A stretch of 64,000 nucleotides of DNA from JANMDN01 sp031376285 (GCA_031376285.1 JANMDN010000021.1:1-64000); one strand, 5' to 3'; numbered from the stretch's first letter, positions 41,653 through 51,869 are shown. Notes: a model not told the origin generated them from the letters alone. Translations and numbers: made by a program.

Positions 41653-42153
41653 ATGGCAGCCGAGGTCGTTCATCCCGTACGCGTTCATTTGACTCGCGAG
41701 AAGGCGCCGATTCGGAAGGCCCGCCTGGAGATGACCGGGGATGAGATCACCTTCGGCGTTCCCGGGTGGCAGGGGGAGCACTACGGCTTTGCTCCGGGGA
41801 CGGTCGAGGAGTATCCCGGGACGCTCGACTACCTCGTCGCAAGCGTGGCGGGATGCTTGATCGGCACCTTTGGCGGCGCGCTGAAGGCACGGGGAATTAC
41901 CGCGACCGGCGACCAGCTGACCGCCGACGCGCTTGGTGAGGTGGTCGTCGACGACGACAACGTGCTGCGCCTTCGCCGGATCATCGTGACCTACCACCTG
42001 CACGCCGGTGCCGACCAGCGGGCTGTCGCCGAGCGCGTCAACGCCGCGCATGCGAAGTACTGCCCGAATGCCCGGTCGGTCGCCGCCGCGATCGACATCG
42101 TGACCGAGGTCGACTTCATCCCGGCCGACGAGCCCGTACCCGCGGCGGCCTGA
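41653..42153 (+). CDS. OsmC-family protein
   Basis: 166 residues. The two OsmC cysteine regions are visible: YLVASVAGCLIGTFGGAL and AKYCPNARSVAAAI. Expected to be a thiol peroxidase acting on organic hydroperoxides, or a relative. ATG with AAGGAG upstream, about 110 bases after the last palindromic repeat. Three bases before the nitroreductase gene, so probably one operon. Confidence 0.88.
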   Translation: MAAEVVHPVRVHLTREKAPIRKARLEMTGDEITFGVPGWQGEHYGFAPGTVEEYPGTLDYLVASVAGCLIGTFGGALKARGITATGDQLTADALGEVVVDDDNVLRLRRIIVTYHLHAGADQRAVAERVNAAHAKYCPNARSVAAAIDIVTEVDFIPADEPVPAAA

Positions 42154-42156
42154 GCC

Positions 42157-42816
42157 ATGCACGTCATTGACGCAATTCGCAAGCGTCGGGCGGTCCGCAC
42201 CTACACCGATCGCGCCGTAACAGACGAGACGCTCGATCGTCTCCTTCGCATGGCGCTATCCGCCCCAACCGGGAGCGGCGCGCAGGCGTGGAGCCTGATG
42301 GTGATTCGGGAGCCCGATCGCCGCCGACAGGTCGCTGATCTCGTGATCGCAGGCGGCGCGCGCTACTTCTCGATCATGCGACCCCGAAAGGACGGCGAGT
42401 CAGACGAGGCGCATGCTGCCTGGGCCCATGACTACGCCGAACAGATCCTCGGCTCCTACCGCGTGGCACCCGTCTGGATCGTCGGCCTTATCGTGCCGCG
42501 CGAGAACTACCCGGAGCCGATGCAAGACGGCGGGCGCGAGGACGACGTCATCTCGCTCGCCTTTGCGATGGAGAACCTCTTCCTGGCGGCCCGAGCCGAA
42601 GGGCTCGGCACGGTTCCGACCACCGCCTTCCAGCGTTTCGAAAAGGCACGGCTCCGGGAGATCCTCGGCCTTCCCGAGACCGTCGACCCGGCCATCGTCA
42701 CGCCGCTTGGCGAGCCCTTGGCGTTCCCAGAAGGGCGCCCGCCAGCGCTCAAACGAACCTTCCGGCCGTGGCGCTCGCTCGTACATGACGAGACCTGGGG
42801 CGCCACTCGGGGCTAG
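42157..42816 (+). CDS. Nitroreductase-family FMN oxidoreductase
   Basis: 219 residues. FMN-binding IRKRRAVRTYTDRAV, SAPTGSGAQAWSLMVI and the C-terminal GLGTVPTTAFQRFEKARLRE are typical. NAD(P)H-dependent reduction of nitro or quinone compounds is likely; natural substrate unknown. Paired with osmC, which suggests an oxidative or electrophile stress role. Ends two bases before the convergent pirin gene. Confidence 0.88.
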   Translation: MHVIDAIRKRRAVRTYTDRAVTDETLDRLLRMALSAPTGSGAQAWSLMVIREPDRRRQVADLVIAGGARYFSIMRPRKDGESDEAHAAWAHDYAEQILGSYRVAPVWIVGLIVPRENYPEPMQDGGREDDVISLAFAMENLFLAARAEGLGTVPTTAFQRFEKARLREILGLPETVDPAIVTPLGEPLAFPEGRPPALKRTFRPWRSLVHDETWGATRG

Positions 42817-42818
42817 CG

Positions 42819-43745
42819 TCAACCCGCGTCGAGGAACGTCCCGGCATTGAGCTGGGAGTAGGCATCTTGCAGCTCGGCCTTCGTATTCATCACGATTGGT
42901 CCGTACCAGGCGACCGGTTCCTGGATGGGCTGGCCGGCCACGAGAAGGAAGCGGACGCCTTCCTCACCAGCGCGAACGACGACCTCGTCACCTCGATCGA
43001 AGACGACGAGCGAACGATTGCCGACCGTCGAGTAGACCGCGACATCGTCGTCAAACACCGGAGCATCTCTCCCGACGAGCGGGTCCGTGCGAATGCTGCG
43101 CGGGTCTGAGGCTTCGTCGAACCGCGCCGAACCCTCGAAGATGTAGGCGAAGGCGCTCCGGCGGGTGTCGATCGGCAGACGCGTCGTCACACCGGGCAGC
43201 ACGGAAACATCGAGATACATGGGGTCGGCGGCGATTCCGTCGACCGGGCCGGTCGTTCCCCAGAACGATCCGCACACGACGCGCACGATCGTGCCGTCGT
43301 CGTCCCCGACGACCGGGATCTCGGCACCCGCGATGTCTTGATAGCGGGGGCCGGTCATCTTGAGTGAGCCCGGCAGGTTGGCCCAGAGCTGGAAGCCGTG
43401 CATCCGGCCGGCGGCATCGCCGTGAGGCATCTCCTGATGCAGGATGCCGCGGCCCGCCGTCATCCATTGGACGTCGCCAGCGCCGAGTGCTCCCGTGTTA
43501 CCCAGGCTGTCGCCGTGCTCGACGGTCCCGGTAAGCACGTACGTGATCGTCTCGATGCCGCGGTGCGGATGCCACGGGAAGCCGGCCAGGTAGTCCGACG
43601 GGACGTCGCCTCGGAAGTCGTCGAAGAGCAGAAAAGGGTCGAACATCTCGGTCTCGCCGAAACCGAACGCTCGACGCAAACGAACACCCGCGCCCTCCAT
43701 CGTTGGGGTCGCGATGCTCGTATGTCTGACCGGGCGAATCGACAC
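42819..43745 (-). CDS. Pirin-family protein
   Basis: 308 residues, bicupin. Metal ligands in FPWHPHRGIETITYVLTG and EHGDSLGN, then DVQWMTAGRGILHQEMP. Some pirins have quercetin dioxygenase activity. GTG at 43745 has AAGGGGTG upstream and gives SIRPVRHTSIATPTMEGAGV; an in-frame GTG 11 codons earlier is possible. Confidence 0.87.
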   Translation of the reverse strand: MSIRPVRHTSIATPTMEGAGVRLRRAFGFGETEMFDPFLLFDDFRGDVPSDYLAGFPWHPHRGIETITYVLTGTVEHGDSLGNTGALGAGDVQWMTAGRGILHQEMPHGDAAGRMHGFQLWANLPGSLKMTGPRYQDIAGAEIPVVGDDDGTIVRVVCGSFWGTTGPVDGIAADPMYLDVSVLPGVTTRLPIDTRRSAFAYIFEGSARFDEASDPRSIRTDPLVGRDAPVFDDDVAVYSTVGNRSLVVFDRGDEVVVRAGEEGVRFLLVAGQPIQEPVAWYGPIVMNTKAELQDAYSQLNAGTFLDAG

Positions 43746-43812
43746 TGCCCACCCCTTCGTACTCGACGGTCTCGTCACGTCGATAGTAGACGCTTGAGTG
43801 CGAATTACTGGC

Positions 43813-45207
43813 TCAGGCCGTCGCTATCCCAATGGGGAGGGCGACGATGAACACGCTTCCGGTGGGCTCGCCATCCTCGACCCGGATGCTCCCGCCGTGA
43901 GCCTGCACGATCTCCCGGCTGATCGCGAGGCCAAGGCCCGCGCCCCCGCCGCGTCCGCGGGCCGGGTCCTGTCGGGTAAAGCGCTCGAAGATCCGTTCCC
44001 GGACCTCGGCGGGAACGCCGGGTCCGTCGTCTGAGACCGTGAGCCCCGCCTCACCGTTGTCGTGCCAGGTCAAGACACGCACCGTCGCGCCGCGCGGACT
44101 GAACCGGATGGCGTTGTCGATGAGGTTGCTTGCGACCTGCTGAAGGCGGAGTCGGTCGACTCGATGCCCGACAGGATCACCACCAGTCGTGACGACGACC
44201 CCCGCCGCTTCAGCAGCGACGCGATGCGCCCTCGCCGCCGCATCGACAATGTCGCGCAGGTCGGCGTCCTCGAGGAGGAGTTCGAGGTGCCCCTCGTCGC
44301 TTCGGGCGAGGACGAGCAGATTCTCGACGATCTGACCCATCGACACGATCTCTTCCCGCACACTCGAGAGCGTTTCCCGGGCCTGGGAGTCGAGCTTGTC
44401 GTGGAGGAGGCTGACGTCGAGCTCCACACGCATCGCGGCGAGCGGTGCCCGGAGTTCATGCGAGGCGTCGGCGACGAGCCGCTCGCGAGCGTCGACGCCA
44501 TCCTCGATACGCCCGAGCATGGCGTTCAGGGTCCGGGCGAGGTGCCCCAGCTCGTCATCAACCGGCGGAGGCGGGACTCGCTCGGAGAGATCGCCGATGC
44601 CGATGCGCTCGGCGCGGCGAGTCATCTGCTCGACCGGCTTCAGCGCGCGCCGTGCGATCCACCATCCGCCAGCGGCGACGAAACCGAGTGCCCCGAGGCT
44701 ACCGAGGAGCAGCAACACCAGCACTCGGTGCACCGAGCGGTCGACCTCGGACAGCGACTCGACGACGACGAGCACCTCTCGACGTCCGGCGCGCCGGGTC
44801 GCGGTCGCGACCGTCCGCAGGTGCAGATCGCTGTCATCGGGCGAGCGCGAGGCAACAATCCGACCGCCGTCCAGCACGATTGCCACGTTGCCCGCGTCGA
44901 GCAACGGCGCCGCCAGAACCGGATCGCCCTCGAACTTGACCACCGTCGCCTGCGCGTCGAGGATCTGGACTCCCGAGTGCCCGGTCGGGCCCGGGAGCAG
45001 CGAACGGATCAGGTCGCGCAGCTCTGAGATCCCCTCCTCACGATACCCTTGAGACATCTGTGCGGCCGCCGAGGTGAGCGTCCGATCAGCCTCCGCGGTG
45101 AGGTCGGCACGCAGGCGGGTAACGACAAACGCCCCGAGCGCCGTGAGCACGGCCGCCAGCACGAGGACGTACCAGAGCGTCAGCCGAACGCGAATGGGCG
45201 CGTTCAC
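43813..45207 (-). CDS. Sensor histidine kinase
   Basis: 464 residues. TM1 at about 12-30 (WYVLVLAAVLTALGAFVV), an extracytoplasmic sensor of about 125 residues, TM2 (VLVLLLLGSLGALGFVAAGG), HAMP, HisKA with VADASHELRAPLAAMR, and HATPase_c with NLIDNAIRFSPRG, DDGPGVPAEVRERIFERF and GGAGLGLAISREIVQAHGG. All kinase boxes are intact. GTG start overlaps the response-regulator stop. Stimulus unknown. Confidence 0.93.
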   Translation of the reverse strand: MNAPIRVRLTLWYVLVLAAVLTALGAFVVTRLRADLTAEADRTLTSAAAQMSQGYREEGISELRDLIRSLLPGPTGHSGVQILDAQATVVKFEGDPVLAAPLLDAGNVAIVLDGGRIVASRSPDDSDLHLRTVATATRRAGRREVLVVVESLSEVDRSVHRVLVLLLLGSLGALGFVAAGGWWIARRALKPVEQMTRRAERIGIGDLSERVPPPPVDDELGHLARTLNAMLGRIEDGVDARERLVADASHELRAPLAAMRVELDVSLLHDKLDSQARETLSSVREEIVSMGQIVENLLVLARSDEGHLELLLEDADLRDIVDAAARAHRVAAEAAGVVVTTGGDPVGHRVDRLRLQQVASNLIDNAIRFSPRGATVRVLTWHDNGEAGLTVSDDGPGVPAEVRERIFERFTRQDPARGRGGGAGLGLAISREIVQAHGGSIRVEDGEPTGSVFIVALPIGIATA

Positions 45208-45875
45208 GGGCGGTCGATCGCGTAGCCGGCGCCCCGCATCGTTCGTATGAGCGGCCGCCCGAAGGGCTCTTCGAGCTTGCGCCGCAGGTAGCCGACGTAG
45301 ACGTCGACGACGTTCGTCGAGCCCATAAAGTTCTGGTCCCAGACGTGGTCGAGAAGCTGGGTGCGCGAAACCACCTCACCGGCATGACGGACGAGGAACT
45401 CCAGGACCGCGAACTCTCGCGCCGTGAGCTCGACCTGCGTGCCGGCTCGCGTCACAACGCGGGAGGCGGGATCGACCTCCAGGTCGCCGACGCGCAGGAC
45501 TGCCGGACGCTCGGGCGCCCCCCGGCGGACGAGCGCGCGCACCCGGGCGACGAGTTCGCCGAAATCGAAAGGCTTCACGAGGTAGTCGTCGGCGCCAGCG
45601 TCGAGGCCGCCGATGCGGTCCTTGACCCCGTCTCGGGCCGTCAGCATGAGCACAGGCGACCACCTTCCCTCGTCGCGAAGCGTCCGGCAAACGACGAAGC
45701 CGTCCGGCCCGGGCAGCATGACGTCGAGGATCACCGCGTCGTAGTCGTAAACGCGCGCTTGGAGCAGCGCTTCGTCGCCGGTCGCTGCCGTGTCGACGGC
45801 GTACCCCTCGGCGCGTAGGCCGCGCGCGAGTGCGCTCGAGAGCTTTGGGTCGTCTTCGGCGATCAGCAGGCGCAT
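45204..45875 (-). CDS. OmpR-family response regulator
   Basis: 223 residues. Receiver domain with acidic pocket IAEDDPKL, phospho-acceptor Asp in AVILDVMLPGPDGF and Lys in YLVKPFDFGELVAR; then a winged-helix domain (LTAREFAVLEFLVRHAGEVV; VVDVYVGYLRRKLEEPFG). ATG at 45875. First gene of the two-component operon; no obvious target gene set lies beside it. Confidence 0.94.
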   Translation of the reverse strand: MRLLIAEDDPKLSSALARGLRAEGYAVDTAATGDEALLQARVYDYDAVILDVMLPGPDGFVVCRTLRDEGRWSPVLMLTARDGVKDRIGGLDAGADDYLVKPFDFGELVARVRALVRRGAPERPAVLRVGDLEVDPASRVVTRAGTQVELTAREFAVLEFLVRHAGEVVSRTQLLDHVWDQNFMGSTNVVDVYVGYLRRKLEEPFGRPLIRTMRGAGYAIDRP

Positions 45876-45992
45876 TGCACGGACAACGCTAGCCGACAGC
45901 TCCTGAGACAAGGCTGAGAGAGCTGCTTCACGTCCCGTTGTCGGAGACCACGTTCAGGGTCAGGTCCGCCAGCGTTTGCGCGAATGTCCGCC

Positions 45993-46337
45993 TCACGCCA
46001 CCTCGGCCGGAAGCTCGTGGATGCCCGCGGCATCGCATTCGAGCGGCGTCGCGGACCGGACCGTGTTCACTGGAATCGGACCGTAGATGTGGGGGAAGCG
46101 CTCGGCCTCACCACGGGAGCCGCCCTCGATCACGAGTTGGTCCCCGAACGGACCGGGGTCAATATGGAGGAGCACGAGGTCGACGCGGCCCGCGAACCAG
46201 CCGGCAAGGGTCCCGGCGACCTGGCCGGCCATCGAGCAATGCACGAACCCCTCCGTCGAGAGGGACTCGGGCCGGTAGTCGGCGCCGGCCGCCACCGCGG
46301 CCTCCCAGTCCGCCGCCGTCGCGATATGGAAGATCAC
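45993..46337 (-). CDS. DUF952 family protein
   Basis: 114 residues matching DUF952: MIFHIATAADWEAAVAAGAD, GFVHCSMAGQV, LVLLHIDPGPFGDQLVIEGG and FPHIYGPIPVNTV. Function of the family is not established. Its start overlaps the stop of lpdA, so it is at the end of the pyruvate dehydrogenase operon. Confidence 0.88.
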   Translation of the reverse strand: MIFHIATAADWEAAVAAGADYRPESLSTEGFVHCSMAGQVAGTLAGWFAGRVDLVLLHIDPGPFGDQLVIEGGSRGEAERFPHIYGPIPVNTVRSATPLECDAAGIHELPAEVA

Positions 46338-47758
46338 GCCTGGGCCCGGCGTCGGCTCGGCGGGAGATCGGTGATCGTTCCGGCGGCGATCTCAGCGGCG
46401 AAGGCGACGGTCTCTGAGAGTGTCGGATGCGGGTGGATCGTGAGGGCGATATCCTCGACGTCGGCGCCCATCTCCATGGCGAGCACCGCTTCGGCGATGA
46501 GGTCACCCGCGTGCACCCCGACGACGCCGCAACCGAGGATCCGGCGCGTTTCGGGGTCGACGATGAGCTTGGTGAGACCGTCTGGCCGCCCAAGGGTGAG
46601 CGCACGTCCGGACGCGGCCCACGGAAAACGCACCACCTCATGTGGAGTCTCTGCCGCGAGGGCGGCGGTCTCGCTGAGGCCGGCCCAGGCGACCTCGGGA
46701 TCGGTGTAGGCGACCGACGGGATCGCGACCGCATCGAAGGCCGCGGCGTGCCCGGCGATGACCTCGGCGGCCACCTTCCCCTCGTGCGTCGCCTTGTGGG
46801 CGAGCATCGGCTGGCCGACAACATCGCCGATCGCGAAGATGTGCGAGACGTTCGTTCGCATCTGGCCGTCGACGGCGATGAACCCGTGATCGTCGACGGC
46901 GACACCGGCGAGTTCCGCACCGATCGAGCCGCCGTTCGGGCGTCGCCCCACCGCGACGAGGACGCGATCGAAGGTTGCGGCGTCAGGGGCGTCGTCGCCC
47001 TCGAAGCTCACGCGGACCCCTTCGCTTGTCACCTCGACTCCCGTGACGCGAGTTGAGAGGTGGATTGCCTCGTAGCGGGCGGCGATGCGGTCGTGGAGAG
47101 GTTTCACGAGGTCCCGGTCACAGCCCGGGATGAGCTGGTCCATCAGCTCGACGATGGTGACCCTCGAGCCGAGGGCGTCGTAAACGGTCGCCATCTCCAG
47201 CCCGATGATCCCGCCGCCGATCACGAGGAGGCGCTCGGGGACGTCGGCGATCTCGAGGGCGCCGGTTGAGTCCATGATGCGGGGATCCTCGGGCAGTCCC
47301 GGGAGCCCAATCGGGCTCGACCCGACCGCGATGATGGCGTGGTCGAAGGTGATCGTGGTCGTGCCGGTATCGCCCTCCACGGTGATCTCGTTGGGCGACG
47401 TGAAGCGTCCCGTCCCTTTGACGACCTCGACCTTCCGGGCACGGGCAAGGCCCGCCAACCCACCCGTGAGCTTCGCGACGACGGAATCCTTCCAAGCGCG
47501 AAGGGCGTCGAGGTCGATCTCCGGGGCGGCGAACCTGACGCCCCTCGTGGTGGCCTCCTCGGCCTCGGCGAGCACGGCGGCCGTGTGCAGGAGCGCCTTC
47601 GAGGGGATGCAGCCGACATTCAGGCAGACACCCCCGAGCGTTGTGTCGCGCTCGATCAGCATGGTCTCGAGGCCGAGATCTGCTGCCCGGAAGGCTGCGG
47701 TGTAGCCCCCCGGGCCTGAACCGAGCACGACAACCGCGACGCGCCGAGCCGTACTCAC
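46334..47758 (-). CDS. lpdA: Dihydrolipoyl dehydrogenase (E3)
   Basis: 474 residues. FAD loop VVVLGSGPGGYTAAFRAADL, redox disulfide GGVCLNVGCIPSKALLH, NAD loop LVIGGGIIGLEMATVYDALG and catalytic His-Glu in TIHPHPTLSETV. Reoxidises the E2 lipoyl groups. Immediately downstream of, and overlapping, the E2 gene in the order E1-E2-E3. Confidence 0.95.
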   Translation of the reverse strand: MSTARRVAVVVLGSGPGGYTAAFRAADLGLETMLIERDTTLGGVCLNVGCIPSKALLHTAAVLAEAEEATTRGVRFAAPEIDLDALRAWKDSVVAKLTGGLAGLARARKVEVVKGTGRFTSPNEITVEGDTGTTTITFDHAIIAVGSSPIGLPGLPEDPRIMDSTGALEIADVPERLLVIGGGIIGLEMATVYDALGSRVTIVELMDQLIPGCDRDLVKPLHDRIAARYEAIHLSTRVTGVEVTSEGVRVSFEGDDAPDAATFDRVLVAVGRRPNGGSIGAELAGVAVDDHGFIAVDGQMRTNVSHIFAIGDVVGQPMLAHKATHEGKVAAEVIAGHAAAFDAVAIPSVAYTDPEVAWAGLSETAALAAETPHEVVRFPWAASGRALTLGRPDGLTKLIVDPETRRILGCGVVGVHAGDLIAEAVLAMEMGADVEDIALTIHPHPTLSETVAFAAEIAAGTITDLPPSRRRAQA

Positions 47759-49008
47759 AGAAGCGCCTTGCGGATGTCGGAAAGGACCCCGGACAGGTGA
47801 ACCGTGAACCGCGCGGCCGCCGCGCCGTCGATGACGCGGTGGTCGTAGGAGAGCGAGAGCGGGAGCATCAAGCGCGGGCGGAACTCCGTCCCGTCCCAGA
47901 CCGGCTTCAGGGTCGAGCGAGAGACCCCGAGGATCGCCACCTCAGGCGCGTTGACGATCGGGGTGAACGCCGTGCCACCGATGCCGCCGAGGCTTGAAAT
48001 CGTGAAGGTGCCACCGGCCATCTCAGCCGGGCTGAGCTTGCCGTCGCGCGCCACGGCGGAGAGCGCCGTCAGCTCGTCGGCGATCGCCAAGATGCCCTTC
48101 TTGTCGACGTCGCGGATGACCGGCACGACGAGCCCCTGCGGTGTGTCGGCCGCAAATCCCACGTGGTAGTACCGCTTCAAGATCAGGTCGGCCCCGTCGA
48201 GCGACGAGTTGACGTGCGGGAATGCCTTCAGTGACGAGACGCAGGCTTTCATCACGAGGGCGACCATCGTGAGCTTCGTCCCGCGCGACTTCTGTTCCTC
48301 ATTCGTGGCCTTGCGGAATGCCTCGAGGTCCGTGATGTCGGCCTCGTCGAATTGGGTGACGTGCGGGATCGTCACCCAATTGCGCTGCAGGTACGGACCC
48401 GCGATGCGGGCGATCCGCGAGAGGGGCTCGCGCTCGACCTCGCCGAACTGGGCGAAGTCGATCTGCGGCCAGGGCGCGAGGTCGAGCCCAGTCGCCGACG
48501 GGCGCGTGACGCTCTCCGTTGAGGGAGTCCGGGCCTCGGCGAGCGACTCGACATCGCCGCGCACGATCCGGCCCTTGCGACCGGTCCCCGCCGCACCTGT
48601 GAGGTCGACGCCGCTCTCACGTGCGAGCTTGCGGACCGACGGGCTCGCATACGGAGGCGGCGCGGCGACGGCGGCCGCGGTACCGGTGAGCTGGGGCGTC
48701 GGTTCTGGCGTCGGTTCTGGCTCGGTCGGCGCAGGCGCCTCCGTGGGAGGCACGGCGGGCGCCGTCCCTGACTCGGCGATCCTCGCGACGAGTGAGCCCT
48801 CTGCGACCTTGTCGCCCAGTGCGACGAGGATCTCCTGAACGACACCCGCAACCGGCGACGGGATCTCCATCGTGGCCTTGTCGGATTCGAGCGTGACGAG
48901 CGGGGTTTCGCGTTCGACCGTGTCGCCCGGGGAGACGAGGATCTCGATCACCGGTACATCGGTGAAGTCCCCGATGTCAGGTACGAGTACGTCGGTTACC
49001 TGTGCCAC
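47755..49008 (-). CDS. aceF: Pyruvate dehydrogenase E2, dihydrolipoamide acetyltransferase
   Basis: 417 residues. One lipoyl domain (LVTLESDKATMEIPSPVAG, Lys lipoylated), a Pro/Thr/Glu linker, the peripheral subunit-binding domain (YASPSVRKLARESGVDL; GRKGRIVRGDV) and the catalytic core ending SLSYDHRVIDGAAAARF. GTG at 49008, 13 bases inside the E1 gene; upstream open frame is inside E1 and not part of the protein. A single lipoyl domain is fewer than in enteric E2. Confidence 0.94.
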   Translation of the reverse strand: MAQVTDVLVPDIGDFTDVPVIEILVSPGDTVERETPLVTLESDKATMEIPSPVAGVVQEILVALGDKVAEGSLVARIAESGTAPAVPPTEAPAPTEPEPTPEPTPQLTGTAAAVAAPPPYASPSVRKLARESGVDLTGAAGTGRKGRIVRGDVESLAEARTPSTESVTRPSATGLDLAPWPQIDFAQFGEVEREPLSRIARIAGPYLQRNWVTIPHVTQFDEADITDLEAFRKATNEEQKSRGTKLTMVALVMKACVSSLKAFPHVNSSLDGADLILKRYYHVGFAADTPQGLVVPVIRDVDKKGILAIADELTALSAVARDGKLSPAEMAGGTFTISSLGGIGGTAFTPIVNAPEVAILGVSRSTLKPVWDGTEFRPRLMLPLSLSYDHRVIDGAAAARFTVHLSGVLSDIRKALL

Positions 49009-51665
49009 GGCGCACCTCCGTCCGGGTCGATTCCGAAGCGTTCGATCGCGGCCTGCGCGACGCTGGGCTCGACCGTTCCGAGCTGTGCCAGCGAAACGAG
49101 CGCGGCAACCACGACGTGGTGGCGGTCCACTTCGAAGAAGCGCCGAAGCTTGGCGCGGTAGTCGCTTCGGCCGAAGCCGTCGGTTCCGAGAACGCGGTAC
49201 CGGTACGGCGCGGGTACGAACGGTCGGATGCCGTCGGGGACCGCGCGCATGTAGTCGGTGGCGGCAACGACGGGGCCCGTTCGGCCCGTGAGCGACTGTT
49301 CGACAAACGAACGGCGCGGCTCGGCCGTCGGGTGCAGTCGGTTCCAACGCTCGGTTTCCATGCCATCGCGGCGAAGCTCGGTAAAGCTCGTCACGCTCCA
49401 GACGTCAGCGGCGACGCCGAAGTCGGAGGCCAGGAGATCCGCGGCCGCCTCGACCTCGCGGAGGATCGTGCCGGAGCCGAGGAGCTGCACCGCAGGGCCA
49501 TGACCAGCTGGCGCCTCCCGAAGCAGGTACATACCCCGCAGGATGCCGTCCGCGGCCCCCTCGGGCATGGGCGGGTGCACGTAGTTCTCGTTCATCACCG
49601 TGAGGTAGTAGTAGACGTCCTCCTGCTCCTCCAGCATTCGGCGCAGGCCCTCCTGGATGATGACCGCGACCTCGTAGGCGTAGGCAGGGTCGTAGGCGCG
49701 GCAGTTTGGGACCGTCGACGCCAGGAGGTGGCTGTGGCCGTCCTCGTGTTGGAGACCTTCGCCGTTCAGCGTCGTACGTCCCGCGGTTGCACCGAGCAGG
49801 AAGCCGCGGGCGCGGCTGTCGCCGGCCGCCCAGGCGAGGTCGCCGACGCGCTGGAAACCAAACATCGAATAGAAGATGTAGAAGGGCAGCATCGGCACGT
49901 CATGGTTCGAATACGAGGTGGCGGCTGCGATCCACGACGACATCGCGCCGGCCTCGTTGATGCCCTCCTGGATGATCTGCCCGTCGGAGTCCTCGCGATA
50001 GAACATGAGCTGGTCGGCGTCCTCGGGCACGTAGAGCTGGCCAACCTGGGAGAAGATCCCGAGCTGGCGAAACATGCCCTCCATGCCGAACGTGCGTGAC
50101 TCATCGGGCACGATCGGGACAACGCGAGCCCCGAGGGTCTTGTCGCGCACGAGGGCGGCGAGGATGCGCACGAAGGCCATCGTCGTCGAGATCTCGCGCT
50201 CACCGCTCCCATCGAGCTGGCCTTGGAATGCCGAGAGCGGGGGCGCGTCGAGGCGCTTGGACACTCGACGGCGCGCAGGGAGGCTCCCGCCGAGCCTCTC
50301 CCGGCACTCGCGCAGGTACTGCATCTCGGGGGCGTCCTCGGGCGGGCGGTAGAACGCGCCGGCCCGCACCTGGTCATCGGTAAACGGCAGCTCGAAGCGG
50401 TCCCGGAACCCGAGGAGCGACTTCTCGGTCATCTTCTTTTGCTGGTGGGTGATGTTCTGACCCTCGCCGGCCTCACCCATCCCGTAGCCCTTGATGGTCT
50501 TTGCGAGGATGACCGTGGGCTGGCCCTTGTGGTTTTGCGCCTGCGCGTAGGCGGCGTAGATCTTTCGAGGGTCGTGGCCGCCGCGGTTCAGCGCCCAGAT
50601 CTCGTCGTCGGTCCAGTCGGCGACCATCGCGGCAAGCTCGGGCCGTACGCCAAAGAACTTCTCACGGACGTAGGCGCCGTCGCGTGACTTCATCGTCTGG
50701 TACTCGCCGTCGAGGCACTCCATCATCCGGGCGACGAGGAGTCCGTCCCGGTCGGCCGACAGCAGTGGATCCCAGCGCCCACCCCAGACGAGCTTGATGA
50801 CGTTCCAGCCCGCACCGCGGAAGTTCGTCTCAAGTTCCTGGATGATTTTGCCATTTCCGCGAACGGGGCCGTCGAGGCGCTGCAGGTTGCAGTTCACGAC
50901 GAAGACCAGGTTGTCGAGGTGCTCGCGACCGGCCAGCGAGATCGCACCCATCGACTCAGGCTCATCCATCTCGCCGTCGCCCATGAACGCCCAGACCTTG
51001 CGACCAGCGGTCTCGGCCTGACCGCGACACTGGAGGTACTTCATGAACCAGGCCTGGTAGATCGCCATGAGCGGCCCGAGGCCCATCGAGACCGTCGGGA
51101 ACTGCCAGAAGTCGGGCATGAGCCACGGGTGGGGATACGACGAGAGTCCCTTGCCGGCGACCTCCTGGCGGAAGTTGCGGAGTTGGTCTTCGGTCAGGCG
51201 CCCTTCGAGAAACGCCCGGGCGTAGATGCCAGGCGAAGAGTGGCCCTGGATGTAGACGAGGTCGCCACCATGCTCGGCGGTAGGGGCGTGCCAGAAATGG
51301 TTGAAGCCGACCTCGTAGAGGGTCGCGGCGGACTGGTAGCTCGCGATGTGCCCGCCAAGCTCGGAAGATTCCTTGTTGGCCTGAAGCACCGTTGCCATCG
51401 CGTTCCAGCGAACGAGCGAACGGAGCTTGTGCTCGACGTCCTGGTCGCCCGGGATCAGCGCCATGCCCTCGACGGGGATGGTGTTGACGTAGGGCGTCTC
51501 TCCGCTGAAATGGAGGGGCACACCGCGACGCGTGGCATGAACGAGCACGCCGTCGAGGAGTTCGGCCGCCCGCGCCGGGCCGTCGTGGACAACGACCGCG
51601 TCGAGTGACTCGAGCCACTCGCCGGTCTCCTGGGGATCCCGGTCCGGGACGCTCGCCGTGCTCAC
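48996..51665 (-). CDS. aceE: Pyruvate dehydrogenase E1, homodimeric type
   Basis: 889 residues, full length. ThDP motif GDGEMDEPESMGAISLAGRE ending in VFVVNCNLQ; N-terminal HIASYQSAATLYEVGFNHF; VDPDE-type region near IVPDESRTFGMEGMFRQLG. Decarboxylates pyruvate and acetylates E2. GTG start with GGAGGAGCG upstream. First gene of aceE-aceF-lpdA-DUF952; the gap of about 200 bases upstream is shared with a divergent BNR-repeat gene. Confidence 0.96.
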   Translation of the reverse strand: MSTASVPDRDPQETGEWLESLDAVVVHDGPARAAELLDGVLVHATRRGVPLHFSGETPYVNTIPVEGMALIPGDQDVEHKLRSLVRWNAMATVLQANKESSELGGHIASYQSAATLYEVGFNHFWHAPTAEHGGDLVYIQGHSSPGIYARAFLEGRLTEDQLRNFRQEVAGKGLSSYPHPWLMPDFWQFPTVSMGLGPLMAIYQAWFMKYLQCRGQAETAGRKVWAFMGDGEMDEPESMGAISLAGREHLDNLVFVVNCNLQRLDGPVRGNGKIIQELETNFRGAGWNVIKLVWGGRWDPLLSADRDGLLVARMMECLDGEYQTMKSRDGAYVREKFFGVRPELAAMVADWTDDEIWALNRGGHDPRKIYAAYAQAQNHKGQPTVILAKTIKGYGMGEAGEGQNITHQQKKMTEKSLLGFRDRFELPFTDDQVRAGAFYRPPEDAPEMQYLRECRERLGGSLPARRRVSKRLDAPPLSAFQGQLDGSGEREISTTMAFVRILAALVRDKTLGARVVPIVPDESRTFGMEGMFRQLGIFSQVGQLYVPEDADQLMFYREDSDGQIIQEGINEAGAMSSWIAAATSYSNHDVPMLPFYIFYSMFGFQRVGDLAWAAGDSRARGFLLGATAGRTTLNGEGLQHEDGHSHLLASTVPNCRAYDPAYAYEVAVIIQEGLRRMLEEQEDVYYYLTVMNENYVHPPMPEGAADGILRGMYLLREAPAGHGPAVQLLGSGTILREVEAAADLLASDFGVAADVWSVTSFTELRRDGMETERWNRLHPTAEPRRSFVEQSLTGRTGPVVAATDYMRAVPDGIRPFVPAPYRYRVLGTDGFGRSDYRAKLRRFFEVDRHHVVVAALVSLAQLGTVEPSVAQAAIERFGIDPDGGAPWHR

Positions 51666-51869
51666 CGCTCCTCCTCGTTTGCTCGATTACAGGCTACTGA
51701 GGCGCGGTTCGTCGCGTCCGACCAACGCTGGCTCCCCGTCTCGCATCGTGAAAAATGGGTTGCCTGGCACCAACGTTCCATGATGTTGAGACGTAACTGC
51801 CGCTCCAAGAGGTTCCATCTTTGGGTCATGGACGACAGAATGGTGCGATCGACTCCGGAGGAGGTTCCT

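Noticed and set aside
41436..41654. Small minus-strand frames through copies 3 and 4
   Set aside because: Same reason; coding is explained by the palindrome and the frames have no other support.
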